From Mycolicibacterium hodleri (lineage in GTDB: Bacteria; Actinomycetota; Actinomycetes; Mycobacteriales; Mycobacteriaceae), in assembly GCF_025822245.1 (NCBI RefSeq), contig NZ_JACKTL010000033.1, forward strand, positions 62,001 to 126,000: a stretch of 64,000 bases of DNA. The letters run 5' to 3'. The position numbers and the translations under genes were made by a program. Of the stretch, positions 34,044 through 42,763 are shown one piece after another (positions within the stretch are counted from its first letter, which is position 1; the number at the start of each line of letters is the position of its first letter). The notes beneath the pieces were generated by a model. It was not told where the DNA came from, did no database searches, and was given only the letters and a program-made list of their open reading frames with translations.

Positions 34044-34987
34044 TCGGACTCCCGCGGGGCGATGCGGCTGATCGACACCGTCAGCGCGACGATCACGACC
34101 GTCAGCACGACGGCGATGGCCGAGGCCAGCCCGACCTGACCGGTGTTGAACGCGCGGTTGTAGGCCTCGAACGCGGGCACGGACGTGGCGTTGCCCGGAC
34201 CACCGCGGGTGGTGATGAAGACCAGGTCGAAGGTCTTCAATGCCGACACCACCGTCAGCGTCAACGCGACGGCGATCTGGCCGCGCAACGACGGCAGCGT
34301 GATCGCGATGAATTCCCTTGTGCGCCCGGCTCCGTCGAGACGCGCGGCCTCGAAGAGTTCGGGTGCGATGTTGCCGATGCCGGACAGGAACAGCACAAGG
34401 CACAGGCCGATGTTGAGCCACGTGCCGACCAGGCCGATCGCGGCGAGGGCGAAGGTGTGGTCGCCCAGCCACACGCGGCTGAGCGAGTCGAGTCCGACCA
34501 GACGCAAGGTCTGGTTGAGCAACCCGTCCTGAGAGTAGATCGAGATCCAGATGGTCGCGATCACCACCGTCGCGATCACCTGCGGCAGGAACAGCACCGT
34601 TCGAAAGAACGACATGGACCTCATCGCGTGCGCTCGAGAGATCAGCGCACTGAGGAACAGTCCGAGGAGAACCGGTGCGGCAGCGTAGAACAGCATCAAC
34701 ACCCCGGCGTGCAGGAAGGAGTCCCGCAGCCGTTCGTCGGTGAACACGGCGACGTAGTTCGACAACCCGGCGGCGGTGGACCTACCCAGGCCGTCCCAGT
34801 CGTAGAACGAGTACTGCACGGTCTGCACCACCGGAGCACCCAGGAAGGCGGCGAAGACCAGGAATGCCGGCGCCACATACAGATACGCCTTCGCCGAGTG
34901 ACGGGCCGGCCGCCGCCGAGCAGGAGCTGCCACCTCGCCGTCACTCGATCCGGTAAACGCCCGCTGCTCGGGTTGATGCAGCGTCAC
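34040..34987 (-). CDS. sugar ABC transporter permease (MalF/UgpA type)
   Basis: A 315-residue permease with six helices; its EAA loop is ELFEAARLDGAGRTREFIAITLPSL. Start GTG 34987. The cytoplasmic N-terminus (about 30 residues) is basic. It partners the MalG-type permease. Only 3 bases separate its start from the stop of the binding-protein gene, which is on the same transcript. Confidence 0.92.
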   Translation of the reverse strand: MTLHQPEQRAFTGSSDGEVAAPARRRPARHSAKAYLYVAPAFLVFAAFLGAPVVQTVQYSFYDWDGLGRSTAAGLSNYVAVFTDERLRDSFLHAGVLMLFYAAAPVLLGLFLSALISRAHAMRSMSFFRTVLFLPQVIATVVIATIWISIYSQDGLLNQTLRLVGLDSLSRVWLGDHTFALAAIGLVGTWLNIGLCLVLFLSGIGNIAPELFEAARLDGAGRTREFIAITLPSLRGQIAVALTLTVVSALKTFDLVFITTRGGPGNATSVPAFEAYNRAFNTGQVGLASAIAVVLTVVIVALTVSISRIAPRESE

Positions 34988-34990
34988 GGG

Positions 34991-36352
34991 CTACTTCTTG
35001 CCCGCCAGGAAGCCCGCGTAGTCCTTCTGCAGGGCGTCGACGAACTGTTGTGGGTCGGACTGGCCGCCGACGAGTTCCTGCATCCCCGCGGTGATGGTGT
35101 CGTAGAAGGTGGGGGTGGAGTAATCCAGGTACGGCACTTCGCCGTTGGCCTTCTGGACGTCGCGGTACTGGGTCGCGATGTCGGCCGCGACGGTGCCCGG
35201 CTGTGGCTGGTAGTCCGCCGGCAGCACGGTGGGCAGGTTGCCGGTGTCCAGGAGAGTCTGGGCGGCCTTGGCATTGGTGATGAAGTCCACGTACGCGGCC
35301 GCGACGTCGGGGTGGGCCGACTTCGACGTGATGGCCCAGGCCAGTCCCTGACCGCCGGTGGTCGCCGGACTGCCGTCGGTGGACGTCAGCGTCGTGAAAC
35401 CGACGTTGCCACCGAGGTCGTCCTGCATGGTCTGTTGCAACCACGTTCCGGTCAGCGTGAACAGGGCCCCGCCCTTGCCAAATGCGGCGACGGCGTCGTC
35501 GCGGGACACCCCGTTGGTGCCCGGGGTGAGATACCCCTGCTTGCTCCAGTCGGCGATCTGTTGGGCTGCCTTCAACGACGGCTCGTCGGTCCATGCGCCG
35601 CCCTGGCCGCTGACCAGTTCGTTGACCGCCGGAGCGCCGGCCAGTGCGGCCTGGACGACGCCGAACATGTGGATTCCCGGGCTCTTGTCGAGGTTGCCGA
35701 ACGCCATCGGCAGAATGCCCTTGGCCTTGGCAGCCGCCATCGCAGAGTTCAAGTCCGACAGGGTCTTCGGCGTCTGCAGCCCCAGGGAGGACAGCAGCTG
35801 TCGGTTGTAGTAGATGCCGACCACCTCGCCGGTCTGGGACACGCCGAACAGCGTGTCGCCCTGCCAGGTCTTGCCGTCGTGGGAGAAGCTGTTCTGCTTG
35901 AGCAACGCCTGTGGGTAGTAGCCGTCCCAGCCGTAGAGCTTGGCGTAGTCGTTCATCGGGCGCAGCATCCCGGCGGCGACGAAGGCGCCCATGTCGGGAT
36001 AGCCCTGGTTGGCCTGCACGACGTCGGGCGGGTTGTTGCTCGACAGGGCCAGTTTCAGGGTGGTCTTCAGATCGCTGAACGACTCCACGGTCCGCTTGAT
36101 GGTGACGTTGGGATACTTCTCGTGGAATTGCGCGTTCAGCTGGTCTTGGGCCTTGGAGATGCCGCCGTCGGTGTTCTGGTCCCAGACGGTCAGCGTCACC
36201 GGGCCCGCCGACGAGATGTCCTTGGACGCCTCGTTGGTGGGCGACGGGGCCGCCGTGTCGCCGGAAGGCCCTGGGGCACAGGCAGACATCGACAACACCA
36301 CGCCGACCGCGGCAACCGCGGCGCCGAGTCGGAACAATCGGTTTTTCGTCAT
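34991..36352 (-). CDS. extracellular sugar-binding lipoprotein of the ABC importer
   Basis: A 453-residue family-1 solute-binding protein. The signal peptide ends in the lipobox LSMSAC (cysteine near 25), followed by a Ser/Thr/Pro linker. The mature part has TLTVWDQNTDGGISKAQDQLNAQFHEKYP and later GTWLQQTMQDDLGG, typical of CUT1 binding proteins. The start ATG 36352 overlaps the stop of the kinase gene (ATGA). Ligand class is likely an oligosaccharide or glycoside, from the GH4 enzyme in the locus. Confidence 0.92.
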   Translation of the reverse strand: MTKNRLFRLGAAVAAVGVVLSMSACAPGPSGDTAAPSPTNEASKDISSAGPVTLTVWDQNTDGGISKAQDQLNAQFHEKYPNVTIKRTVESFSDLKTTLKLALSSNNPPDVVQANQGYPDMGAFVAAGMLRPMNDYAKLYGWDGYYPQALLKQNSFSHDGKTWQGDTLFGVSQTGEVVGIYYNRQLLSSLGLQTPKTLSDLNSAMAAAKAKGILPMAFGNLDKSPGIHMFGVVQAALAGAPAVNELVSGQGGAWTDEPSLKAAQQIADWSKQGYLTPGTNGVSRDDAVAAFGKGGALFTLTGTWLQQTMQDDLGGNVGFTTLTSTDGSPATTGGQGLAWAITSKSAHPDVAAAYVDFITNAKAAQTLLDTGNLPTVLPADYQPQPGTVAADIATQYRDVQKANGEVPYLDYSTPTFYDTITAGMQELVGGQSDPQQFVDALQKDYAGFLAGKK

Positions 36353-37335
36353 GGCGTCAGTGCTCCTGGGGTTGCGGGGACGGAGGATTGGCAACGTTGT
36401 TCGGCCCACCGCCGGACCGGGGTCCAGCCGGGGTCGGAATGGTGATCGGCCAGCAGCTGCGCGATCTCGACGGGGTGGGGTGCGCTGCGCGCTCCGCCGG
36501 CGCTGCGCACCGAGCAGGTGGCGCACACGCTGGCCAGCCGCAGGCGATCCTGCAGCTCCCAATCCCACGCCGTGGCGGCCATGAAGGCCGCGGCGAACGC
36601 GTCCCCGGCGCCCGTGGGGTCGACCGCGTCCACCACGATCGCCGGCACGTGCAGCCGGTCGGATCCCCGCGCAGCCACCGCACCGCGTGGGCCGAGGGTC
36701 ACGACGGCCGTGTCGACCACCCGGGCCAGGACGTCGAGTGCGGCGTCCACCGTGCCAGCTCGGGTGTACTGGACCGCCTCGTGATCGTTGACGATGAGGA
36801 CGTCGACGCCTTCGAGATGGTCGAGGAGGGTCTCCGACCACTGCCCCGAGGGATCCCATCCGACCCCGCCGACGATCGTGGTTCCGTTGGCGCGCAGCCG
36901 TGTTGCCTGAGGGGGGACGGGACCGCGGCCGAGGCCGACGTGGGCAACTCGCACCGGGGTGGACGCCGGCCAGGGCGGTAGTTCCCCGGAGTGTTCGTAG
37001 GTGACGAACGAGCGCTCGTGGCCGTCGGTGATCGCCACGGATATCGGGATCTGGTAGTCCGACCGCTGGACGGCGAACCGCAGATCCAGGTCGGGCTCGG
37101 CGCGCAGACTGCGCGCGACGATGGACCCGATGGGGTCGTCGCCCAGCTCGGCGACCAACGCGGTGTGAGCTCCGAGCCGCGCGGAGGCGACCGCGCGGTT
37201 CGCGGCACCTCCCGGTGAGATCGCGAATCCGTCGGCGTACACCTCGGCGCCGGGTTCGGGCGCGTGCACCCCGGTGAAGACCAGGTCGGCGAAGACCCGA
37301 CCCGCCACTAGGACGTCGATGTCACGATCGGTCAC
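36349..37335 (-). CDS. PfkB-family carbohydrate kinase
   Basis: A 328-residue ribokinase-type sugar kinase. Motifs: ISPGGAANRAVASARLGAH (N-terminal signature) and VDAVDPTGAGDAFAAAFMA (C-terminal, with catalytic Asp). First gene of the operon, GTG 37335, reading into the binding-protein gene with 4-base overlap. It would phosphorylate the sugar released in the cytoplasm, or the imported glycoside before hydrolysis by GH4. Nucleosides are an alternative substrate class, but the operon suggests a sugar. Confidence 0.9.
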   Translation of the reverse strand: MTDRDIDVLVAGRVFADLVFTGVHAPEPGAEVYADGFAISPGGAANRAVASARLGAHTALVAELGDDPIGSIVARSLRAEPDLDLRFAVQRSDYQIPISVAITDGHERSFVTYEHSGELPPWPASTPVRVAHVGLGRGPVPPQATRLRANGTTIVGGVGWDPSGQWSETLLDHLEGVDVLIVNDHEAVQYTRAGTVDAALDVLARVVDTAVVTLGPRGAVAARGSDRLHVPAIVVDAVDPTGAGDAFAAAFMAATAWDWELQDRLRLASVCATCSVRSAGGARSAPHPVEIAQLLADHHSDPGWTPVRRWAEQRCQSSVPATPGALTP

Positions 37336-37353
37336 TCCCGGCTACCTCCACCG

Positions 37354-37371
37354 TCTGACGTAGTTTGACGT
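37354..37371. promoter_or_regulatory. phased direct repeats near pfkB start
   Basis: TCTGACGT (37354-37361) and TTTGACGT (37364-37371) recur at exactly 10 bp, 19 bp upstream of the kinase start. A DeoR-family operator is possible. Confidence 0.4.
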
Positions 37372-37452
37372 TCTGTGCGTGCTCATCCTGCGTTCACTGC
37401 GTGACGATAGCGTTGCGGCCGTGCCTCTGCCGGATATCCGAGATATTTGAAC

Positions 37453-37479
37453 CAAAGTCGGCCAGAGTCGCGCAGAGTC
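37453..37479. promoter_or_regulatory. three 10-bp-phased direct repeats before deoR-like gene
   Basis: CAAAGTC (37453), CAGAGTC (37463) and CAGAGTC (37473) recur every 10 bp; a partial fourth, CAGATGA, is at 37483. They end 28 bp before the regulator ATG at 37507. Same-face direct repeats are typical of DeoR-type operators, so autoregulation is likely. Confidence 0.55.
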
Positions 37480-37506
37480 AGTCAGATGATGGGTACGATT
37501 CCCCGC

Positions 37507-38283
37507 ATGTTCCTCGCCGAGCGCCACGAGCGGATCCTCGCTGCGCTCAGCAGCGGGGGGCAATCGGTCGTGCAACTCGCCGGGGCGTTGGGCGTCAGCG
37601 AATCCACCATCCGCCGCGATCTGGACGTGCTGGCCAAGGGCGGGCGCCTCGAGCGCCTCTACGGCGGAGCAATGCTCACCCAGGGCAGCCGCGCGAACAT
37701 CACCGACTCCGGCGGTGTCGAGGACCCCTTCCTCTCCGAGACCCGAGCCGACTACGAGCTACGGCAGCGGATGGCCGTCGAGGCGGCCCGGCTCGTCGGT
37801 GACGGCGACGTCGTCGTGCTCGACATCGGGTCGAGCACCCCGCTCGTCGCACGGGAGCTCCGTGGCCGGCCCGTCACCATCATCACGTCCAATCTGGCGG
37901 TGCTCGACGAGGTCCGCGGTGACGACGCGGTCGAGCTGGTGCTGCTGGGCGGGGTGCTGCGCCGCAACCAGCAGTCGCTGGTGGGGCCATTGGCCGAACA
38001 GGTCCTCGGCCAACTCAGCGCGGACGTAATGTTTTTGAGCTGCACCGGTGTTCGCGGTGGACGGGTGCTGGACAACATGGCGGTCGAGGCCCCCATCAAA
38101 CACGCGATGATCGCCGCGTCCCATCGCATCGTGCTGCTGGCCAGCGAACTGAAGTTTCCTGGATCGGGGGCGCTACGGCTGTGCTCCCTCGACGAGGTCG
38201 ACGTGCTCATCACCACCCCCGGCACCCCGGAGGAAGAAATCTCTGAGCGCCGCGAAGGCGGCGGAAAGGTCATCGTCGCATGA
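37507..38283 (+). CDS. DeoR-family transcriptional regulator
   Basis: A 258-residue regulator. The N-terminal HTH reads ERHERILAALSSGGQSVVQLAGALGVSESTIRRDLDVLAKGGRLERLYGGAM, the DeoR signature. The C-terminal sugar-phosphate-binding domain has DIGSSTPLVARELRGRPVTIITSNLAVL and KHAMIAASHRIVLLASELKF. ATG 37507 is preferred over the upstream TTG. Its stop overlaps the GH4 start (ATGA). It likely represses both arms of the sugar locus and is released by a phosphorylated sugar. Confidence 0.92.
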   Translation: MFLAERHERILAALSSGGQSVVQLAGALGVSESTIRRDLDVLAKGGRLERLYGGAMLTQGSRANITDSGGVEDPFLSETRADYELRQRMAVEAARLVGDGDVVVLDIGSSTPLVARELRGRPVTIITSNLAVLDEVRGDDAVELVLLGGVLRRNQQSLVGPLAEQVLGQLSADVMFLSCTGVRGGRVLDNMAVEAPIKHAMIAASHRIVLLASELKFPGSGALRLCSLDEVDVLITTPGTPEEEISERREGGGKVIVA

Positions 38284-39656
38284 AGCTCGTGATCCTCGGT
38301 GGCGGCGGATTCCGCACCCCCTACGTCTGGCAAGCCCTCATCCGCGATCAGGGGTCGCCCCGCGTGACGGAGGTCGCCCTCTATGACGTCGACGAGTCGC
38401 GGCTGGCCACCATCACCGCAATACTCGACCAACTCGCCGACGGATTCGCCGACGTACCCACCCTGCGGACCCACACCAGTCTCGAATCCGCCGTGGAGGG
38501 AGCCGACTTCGTGTTCGCCGCCATCAGGGTGGGCGGCGTCGAGCAACGCTGCTGCGACGAGCACGTCGCGCTCGACCTCAACGTGCTCGGCCAGGAGACC
38601 ACGGGGCCGGGCGGTATCGCCTACGCCCTGCGCACCCTGCCGGTGATGCTCGACATCGCGACGACCATCCGCAGGGTGGCCCCAAAGGCCTACTTCCTGA
38701 ACTTCACCAACCCGGCCGGCATCATCACCGAAGCGCTGCAGAGCGTGTTGGGTGATCGCGCGCTCGGAATCTGCGACACCCCTTCGGGTTTGGGCCGACG
38801 GGTGGCCGGCGTGCTCGGCTACGACCACACCCGCATCCAGATGGACTACGTGGGCCTCAACCACCTGGGGTGGATGCGGCGCGTCCTGGTCGACGGCGTC
38901 GACGTCCTACCCGCGCTCCTTGCCGACGATCGGCGTCTCGCTCGGATGGAGGAGACCCAGGTGTTCGGCGCCGACTGGTTGCGAACCCTCGGACTGATCC
39001 CCAACGAATATCTCTACTACTACTACTTCAACCGGGACGCCGTGCGGCGCATCCTCGAATCCCCGCAGACCAGAGGAGACTTCCTGCTGGAAACCCAGGG
39101 CCGATTCTTCGACGACGCCGCCGCCGAACCCCACCTCGCGGCCAAGCTGTGGACGGGTGCGGTCGACGAGCGTGGCGCCAGCTACATGGCCGAGGCCAAG
39201 GGCGGCGTGCAGGGCGCGCCCACCGTCGAACGGGATCGTGAGACCGACCCCGCGCACCTGGGATACGCCGGAGTGGCCCTCGGGGTGATGACGGCGATCA
39301 GCCGGGACGAGAGGCGCACGATGATCCTCAACGTGCGCAACCGCGGCACCATCGCCGGCCTGCCCGACGACGCCGTGGTGGAGGTGCCGACGATGGTCGA
39401 CGCCAACGGCGTGCACCCCTTGACGCTGGAGACCCAGCCCGACCTCCACCAGCTGGGATTGATGCAGCAAGTCAAAGCCGTTGAACGCCATGCCATCTCC
39501 GCCGCCACGACGGGATCGGTATCGGAAGCCCTCAAGGCGTTCGCGCTGCATCCACTCGTCGACTCGGTCACCGTGGCGCGCGAACTGCTCGCCGGCTACC
39601 TCGCGGCCAATCCGGACCTTGCGCGAACGTTGGGGCAGCGCTCGCCCGCGGCGTGA
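38280..39656 (+). CDS. glycoside hydrolase family 4 enzyme (6-phospho-beta-glucosidase type)
   Basis: A 458-residue NAD+- and Mn2+-dependent glycosidase that cleaves by redox elimination. Motifs: N-terminal NAD fold MKLVILGGGGFRTPYV, metal and catalytic sites NFTNPAGI, GICDTPSGLGR (cysteine ligand) and YVGLNHLGW (histidine ligand). Most family members of this branch act on 6-phospho-glucosides made by the PTS. Here import is by an ABC system and the only kinase is PfkB-type, so the substrate may be phosphorylated after uptake or not at all. The gene is coupled to the regulator by 4-base overlap. Confidence 0.9.
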   Translation: MKLVILGGGGFRTPYVWQALIRDQGSPRVTEVALYDVDESRLATITAILDQLADGFADVPTLRTHTSLESAVEGADFVFAAIRVGGVEQRCCDEHVALDLNVLGQETTGPGGIAYALRTLPVMLDIATTIRRVAPKAYFLNFTNPAGIITEALQSVLGDRALGICDTPSGLGRRVAGVLGYDHTRIQMDYVGLNHLGWMRRVLVDGVDVLPALLADDRRLARMEETQVFGADWLRTLGLIPNEYLYYYYFNRDAVRRILESPQTRGDFLLETQGRFFDDAAAEPHLAAKLWTGAVDERGASYMAEAKGGVQGAPTVERDRETDPAHLGYAGVALGVMTAISRDERRTMILNVRNRGTIAGLPDDAVVEVPTMVDANGVHPLTLETQPDLHQLGLMQQVKAVERHAISAATTGSVSEALKAFALHPLVDSVTVARELLAGYLAANPDLARTLGQRSPAA

Positions 39657-39669
39657 CGGTGCGGTGCCG

Positions 39670-40356
39670 TCACCAACCCAACGCCGTCGCAGTGAAGTCG
39701 GCCGCCCGGTCGATCGACCCGTTGTCCACGTAGGCACTGTGAGCGGGACGATCCCGCCCACCCGGCTCGCACACCGGATCACCCGGGTTGCACAGCTCGA
39801 GGATCTTGCCGGCGAAGAGATTTCCGACCTCGATCGGTGGCGCCTGCGAATCCAACAGGGAGACAACGCGGTCGGTCGGAAGCCCGAACAACACCACCGC
39901 GGCGACGTGAGAAGCGACCTCCGGCGGCAGTGGACCGGCGATGCCCGGAGGCAGGACGACGTCTGGCGGCAGGTGGTCGAAGGTGGTGTACGCCGCGACG
40001 GCCGCCCCCTGGGAGTAGCCGCCGACCACCATCTTGGTCTGCGGACACGACTGTGCCACGTCGCGGATGGTGTTGCTGGCGTCGACGACACCGTCGACCA
40101 CCCGTGGAAAGTCCAGCGACGCGGGGTAGTCCACCGCATGCTGGTCGACAGCGCGCTCACCTGCACGTGCCCGCACCGCGGCGATGAACGGGTCACCCAC
40201 CTTTCCCACCCCCGGTGCCTCGAACGTTCCCCGCGCGAAGATCACCAAGACGTCCGAACAGCCGTCGGCCGACGCCGTGGCGGGGTTCGCATTCGACATG
40301 CCCACGGCTCCCACGGCGGCGAGCAATGCCGCCGTCACGACCTTCACCTGGACCAA
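39670..40356 (-). CDS. secreted cutinase-family esterase
   Basis: A 228-residue alpha/beta esterase with N-terminal signal peptide (VTAALLAAVGAVGMSNANPATASA, cleaved near residue 30). Catalytic serine is in GYSQG (Ser115), acid in NPGDPVCEPGG and histidine in HSAYV. Cysteines near 33 and 104 and in the C-terminal loop form the family disulfides. Mycobacterial cutinase-like proteins act on cell-envelope or host lipids. The start is uncertain: TTG 40356, GTG 40347 or GTG 40338; all keep the signal peptide. It stands alone. Confidence 0.9.
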   Translation of the reverse strand: MVQVKVVTAALLAAVGAVGMSNANPATASADGCSDVLVIFARGTFEAPGVGKVGDPFIAAVRARAGERAVDQHAVDYPASLDFPRVVDGVVDASNTIRDVAQSCPQTKMVVGGYSQGAAVAAYTTFDHLPPDVVLPPGIAGPLPPEVASHVAAVVLFGLPTDRVVSLLDSQAPPIEVGNLFAGKILELCNPGDPVCEPGGRDRPAHSAYVDNGSIDRAADFTATALGW

Positions 40357-40463
40357 GATCGATCGAAAGATGGTGTGCCCCCTTCACCGACTCGCCTCGT
40401 GTGGTCAACGGACGGTGGGCCCGACGGTGGAGTCACCACGGGCGAGACAGGCAAGTTCCACCG

Positions 40464-40478
40464 GGTGAGGGTCTCACC
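40464..40478. promoter_or_regulatory. palindrome upstream of cutinase
   Basis: GGTGAG-GGT-CTCACC is a perfect 6-bp inverted repeat with 3-bp spacer in the 166-bp gap between methyltransferase stop and cutinase start. Possible operator. Confidence 0.35.
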
Positions 40479-40522
40479 AAATCGGATGATGCGCAGGTTG
40501 ATCGTGAAGACGGTCGGCGGCC

Positions 40523-41326
40523 CTATCCCCTGGTCGCCGTGAGTACTTCCAGGGTCACGGGTTCGGTGAACCGACCGCTGGGTTCGATCTCGAGCATTGC
40601 CGCGGCTACTTCTCGTTCGAAGGCGGCCCGCCGGTTTCCCAGCAGTCGGCGCAGGGGCAGCGAGGTGGAGTAGAGGTAGCCGATCGTCCGGTCCACCGTC
40701 CACGACCGCGTGAACTCGTGGACCACCCGGTGCACGCGGGGAAAAGGCGAGCGAGCCAGCACCGCCTCGTGCGAATCGCGGAGATCGGCCATCGCCGCGC
40801 CGGCGTCCAGCGCGGTGGGCGGCAAGAAGCGGCCCTGAAGCGCGTCGACGGCCCGCTGCCATGTCGTGACCGGCCGGACGAGGCAGCTGTCGTTGGCCAT
40901 CACGACGCCGCCGTCGGCCTCGACCATGTCGTCGAGAGCGGTCAAGACGCGGTCGCGGTCCATCCAGTGGAATGACCTCCCCATGGTCACCAGCGTGAAG
41001 CGTCCCAGCCCTCCCGGCAGCTCCGCCGAACTCCCCTGCGCCCAGACGACATTGGCGACGTCGTCGTCTCGAGCCTGGCGGGCGGCCTCGGCGAGCATCT
41101 CCGGCTCGGGGTCGACGCCGACGGCTTCGGCGACGTACCGCGCGAGCGGAATGGTCAGCTGACCGGTGCCACAGCCGAGGTCGAGGAGTCGCCCGGTGCC
41201 GTCGAGCCGGAATCGGGAGACGAGGTCGTCGAAGAACGCCTCCGGATAGCCGGGCCGGTACCGCGCGTAGTGCCAGGCAGTGCCCGCGAACAGGCCGTCA
41301 CCGGAACTGCCAGGTGGTTCGGTCAC
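40523..41326 (-). CDS. class I SAM-dependent methyltransferase
   Basis: A 267-residue methyltransferase. Motif I is LLDLGCGTGQLTIPLARYV, motif II EAVGVDPEPEML, and FTLVTMGRSFHWMDRDRVL is typical of the trans-aconitate/UbiE-like subgroup. GTG 41326 follows AGGAGACGC. The C-terminal half is helical. It is transcribed toward the cutinase gene and 77 bases from a thiolase gene. The substrate is unknown. Confidence 0.87.
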   Translation of the reverse strand: MTEPPGSSGDGLFAGTAWHYARYRPGYPEAFFDDLVSRFRLDGTGRLLDLGCGTGQLTIPLARYVAEAVGVDPEPEMLAEAARQARDDDVANVVWAQGSSAELPGGLGRFTLVTMGRSFHWMDRDRVLTALDDMVEADGGVVMANDSCLVRPVTTWQRAVDALQGRFLPPTALDAGAAMADLRDSHEAVLARSPFPRVHRVVHEFTRSWTVDRTIGYLYSTSLPLRRLLGNRRAAFEREVAAAMLEIEPSGRFTEPVTLEVLTATRG

Positions 41327-41403
41327 ACGCGTCTCCTGCGCTCACCTACTCGAGTCGTCGCACCCAATGTTGCCGGATCGGCTTCGGTTGCGGGTGAGGG
41401 TGT

Positions 41404-42618
41404 TCAGCGGACGGTCTCGAACACTGCCGCCAGACCTTGCCCGCCGCCGATGCACATGGTCTCCAGCACGAACCGGGCGTCGCGGCGTCGCGCTTCGAAC
41501 GCCGCCGTCGCGAGGATACGAGCACCGGTGGCCCCGATCGGGTGGCCCAGCGAGATTCCCGAGCCGTTGGGGTTCACGCGTTCGTCGAGCGGGTCGATCT
41601 TCCACTCCGACAGCACGGCGAGGACTTGAGCGGCGAAGGCCTCGTTGAGTTCGATCAGGTCGACGTCGGCGAGGCCGAGGCCCGCCCGGTCCAGCGCGGC
41701 CGCAGAGGCACTCACCGGTCCTATGCCCATGACGTCGGGTGAGCAGCCGCTGACCGCCCACGAGCGCAGGGCCAGCATGGGGGTCAGCCCACGCGCATCG
41801 GCCTCGGCTCGGGTGGTGACGATGCACATCGCGGCGCCGTCGTTTTGTCCGGAGGCGTTTCCGGCGGTCACCGTCGACTGGTCGTCGACCTTCACGCGCA
41901 TGGGGCGCAGGGCGGCCAACCGCTCGGCGGTGATGTCGGCGCGCGGATGCTCGTCGCGGTCGACCACGGTGTCGGGGCGGCCCCGCGCGCCGGGGACCGT
42001 CACCCGCACCAGCTCGTCGGCGAATCGACCCTCGTCGTGGGCGGCGACGGCGCGGCGGTGAGAGCGGACCGACAGCTCGTCCTGGTCCTCCCTGGTGATG
42101 CCGTATTCGCGACGCAGGTTCTCGGCCGTCTCGATCATGCCTCCGGCGACGGGATGCTTTGCCCCTCCGGCTGTTTCGCGGGCGCGATCGAGACGATCCA
42201 GCAGAGTGATGCCACCCTGGCGCACACCGGTCCGCAGCCCGAGGGCGTAGTGCTCGACGTTGGACATCGATTCCGCACCGCCGGCGACCACGACTCGGGC
42301 CGCTCCGGTGGCGACCTGACCCGCCGCGTAGAGCACCGCCTGCAGGCCCGAACCGCACCGGCGGTCGATCTGCAGACCGGGCACCGAGGTTCCCAGTCCG
42401 GCGTCCAGCGCCGCTATTCGTCCGATGGCGGGCGCCTCTCCGTTGGCGTAACCGTTGCCGAGGATGACGTCGTCGACGTCGTCCTCGCCCAACCCGGAGC
42501 GTTCGACGAGCGCCTTGAGCGTGACCGTGGCCAGCTCGGCCGCGGTCAGCGGGGCGAGGACTCCGCCCATCCGGCCAACGGGGGTGCGTAACGGGTGGCA
42601 GATCACGACGTCGGACAT
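41404..42618 (-). CDS. acetyl-CoA acetyltransferase (thiolase)
   Basis: A 404-residue thiolase that condenses or cleaves acyl-CoA. The nucleophilic cysteine is in RRCGSGLQAV (Cys88), followed by NEAFAAQV, GHPIGATGARI and the second cysteine in CIGGGQG; all four motifs are complete. Biosynthetic or degradative use cannot be decided. No other beta-oxidation gene is adjacent. Start ATG 42618. Confidence 0.93.
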   Translation of the reverse strand: MSDVVICHPLRTPVGRMGGVLAPLTAAELATVTLKALVERSGLGEDDVDDVILGNGYANGEAPAIGRIAALDAGLGTSVPGLQIDRRCGSGLQAVLYAAGQVATGAARVVVAGGAESMSNVEHYALGLRTGVRQGGITLLDRLDRARETAGGAKHPVAGGMIETAENLRREYGITREDQDELSVRSHRRAVAAHDEGRFADELVRVTVPGARGRPDTVVDRDEHPRADITAERLAALRPMRVKVDDQSTVTAGNASGQNDGAAMCIVTTRAEADARGLTPMLALRSWAVSGCSPDVMGIGPVSASAAALDRAGLGLADVDLIELNEAFAAQVLAVLSEWKIDPLDERVNPNGSGISLGHPIGATGARILATAAFEARRRDARFVLETMCIGGGQGLAAVFETVR

Positions 42619-42763
42619 CGTCTCACCGTAGAACCGCGATTAGACGCTGTGAAATACATGGATCGAAGTGATTGAGATGCTGAGCATTCGAATCGGCGGC
42701 GACGCCAATCTCGGCGCCGAGTCTGACTCACCACGAAGGACGCCAGGATGCGCCGGTCGATGG

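Noticed and set aside
34457..36445. A 662-codon plus-strand open frame through the ABC operon
   Set aside because: Shadow of the binding-protein and permease genes on the minus strand, which have full family motifs; the plus frame gives Gly/Arg/Val-rich nonsense.
37459..37506. Start of the DeoR gene at the upstream TTG 37447
   Set aside because: It would translate the phased repeats; the family N-terminus MFLAERHERIL begins at ATG 37507.
40389..40452. Possible long hairpin CTCGCC...GGCGAG in the gap before the cutinase gene
   Set aside because: Arms pair only with bulges and many alternatives; too weak against the GC-rich background.
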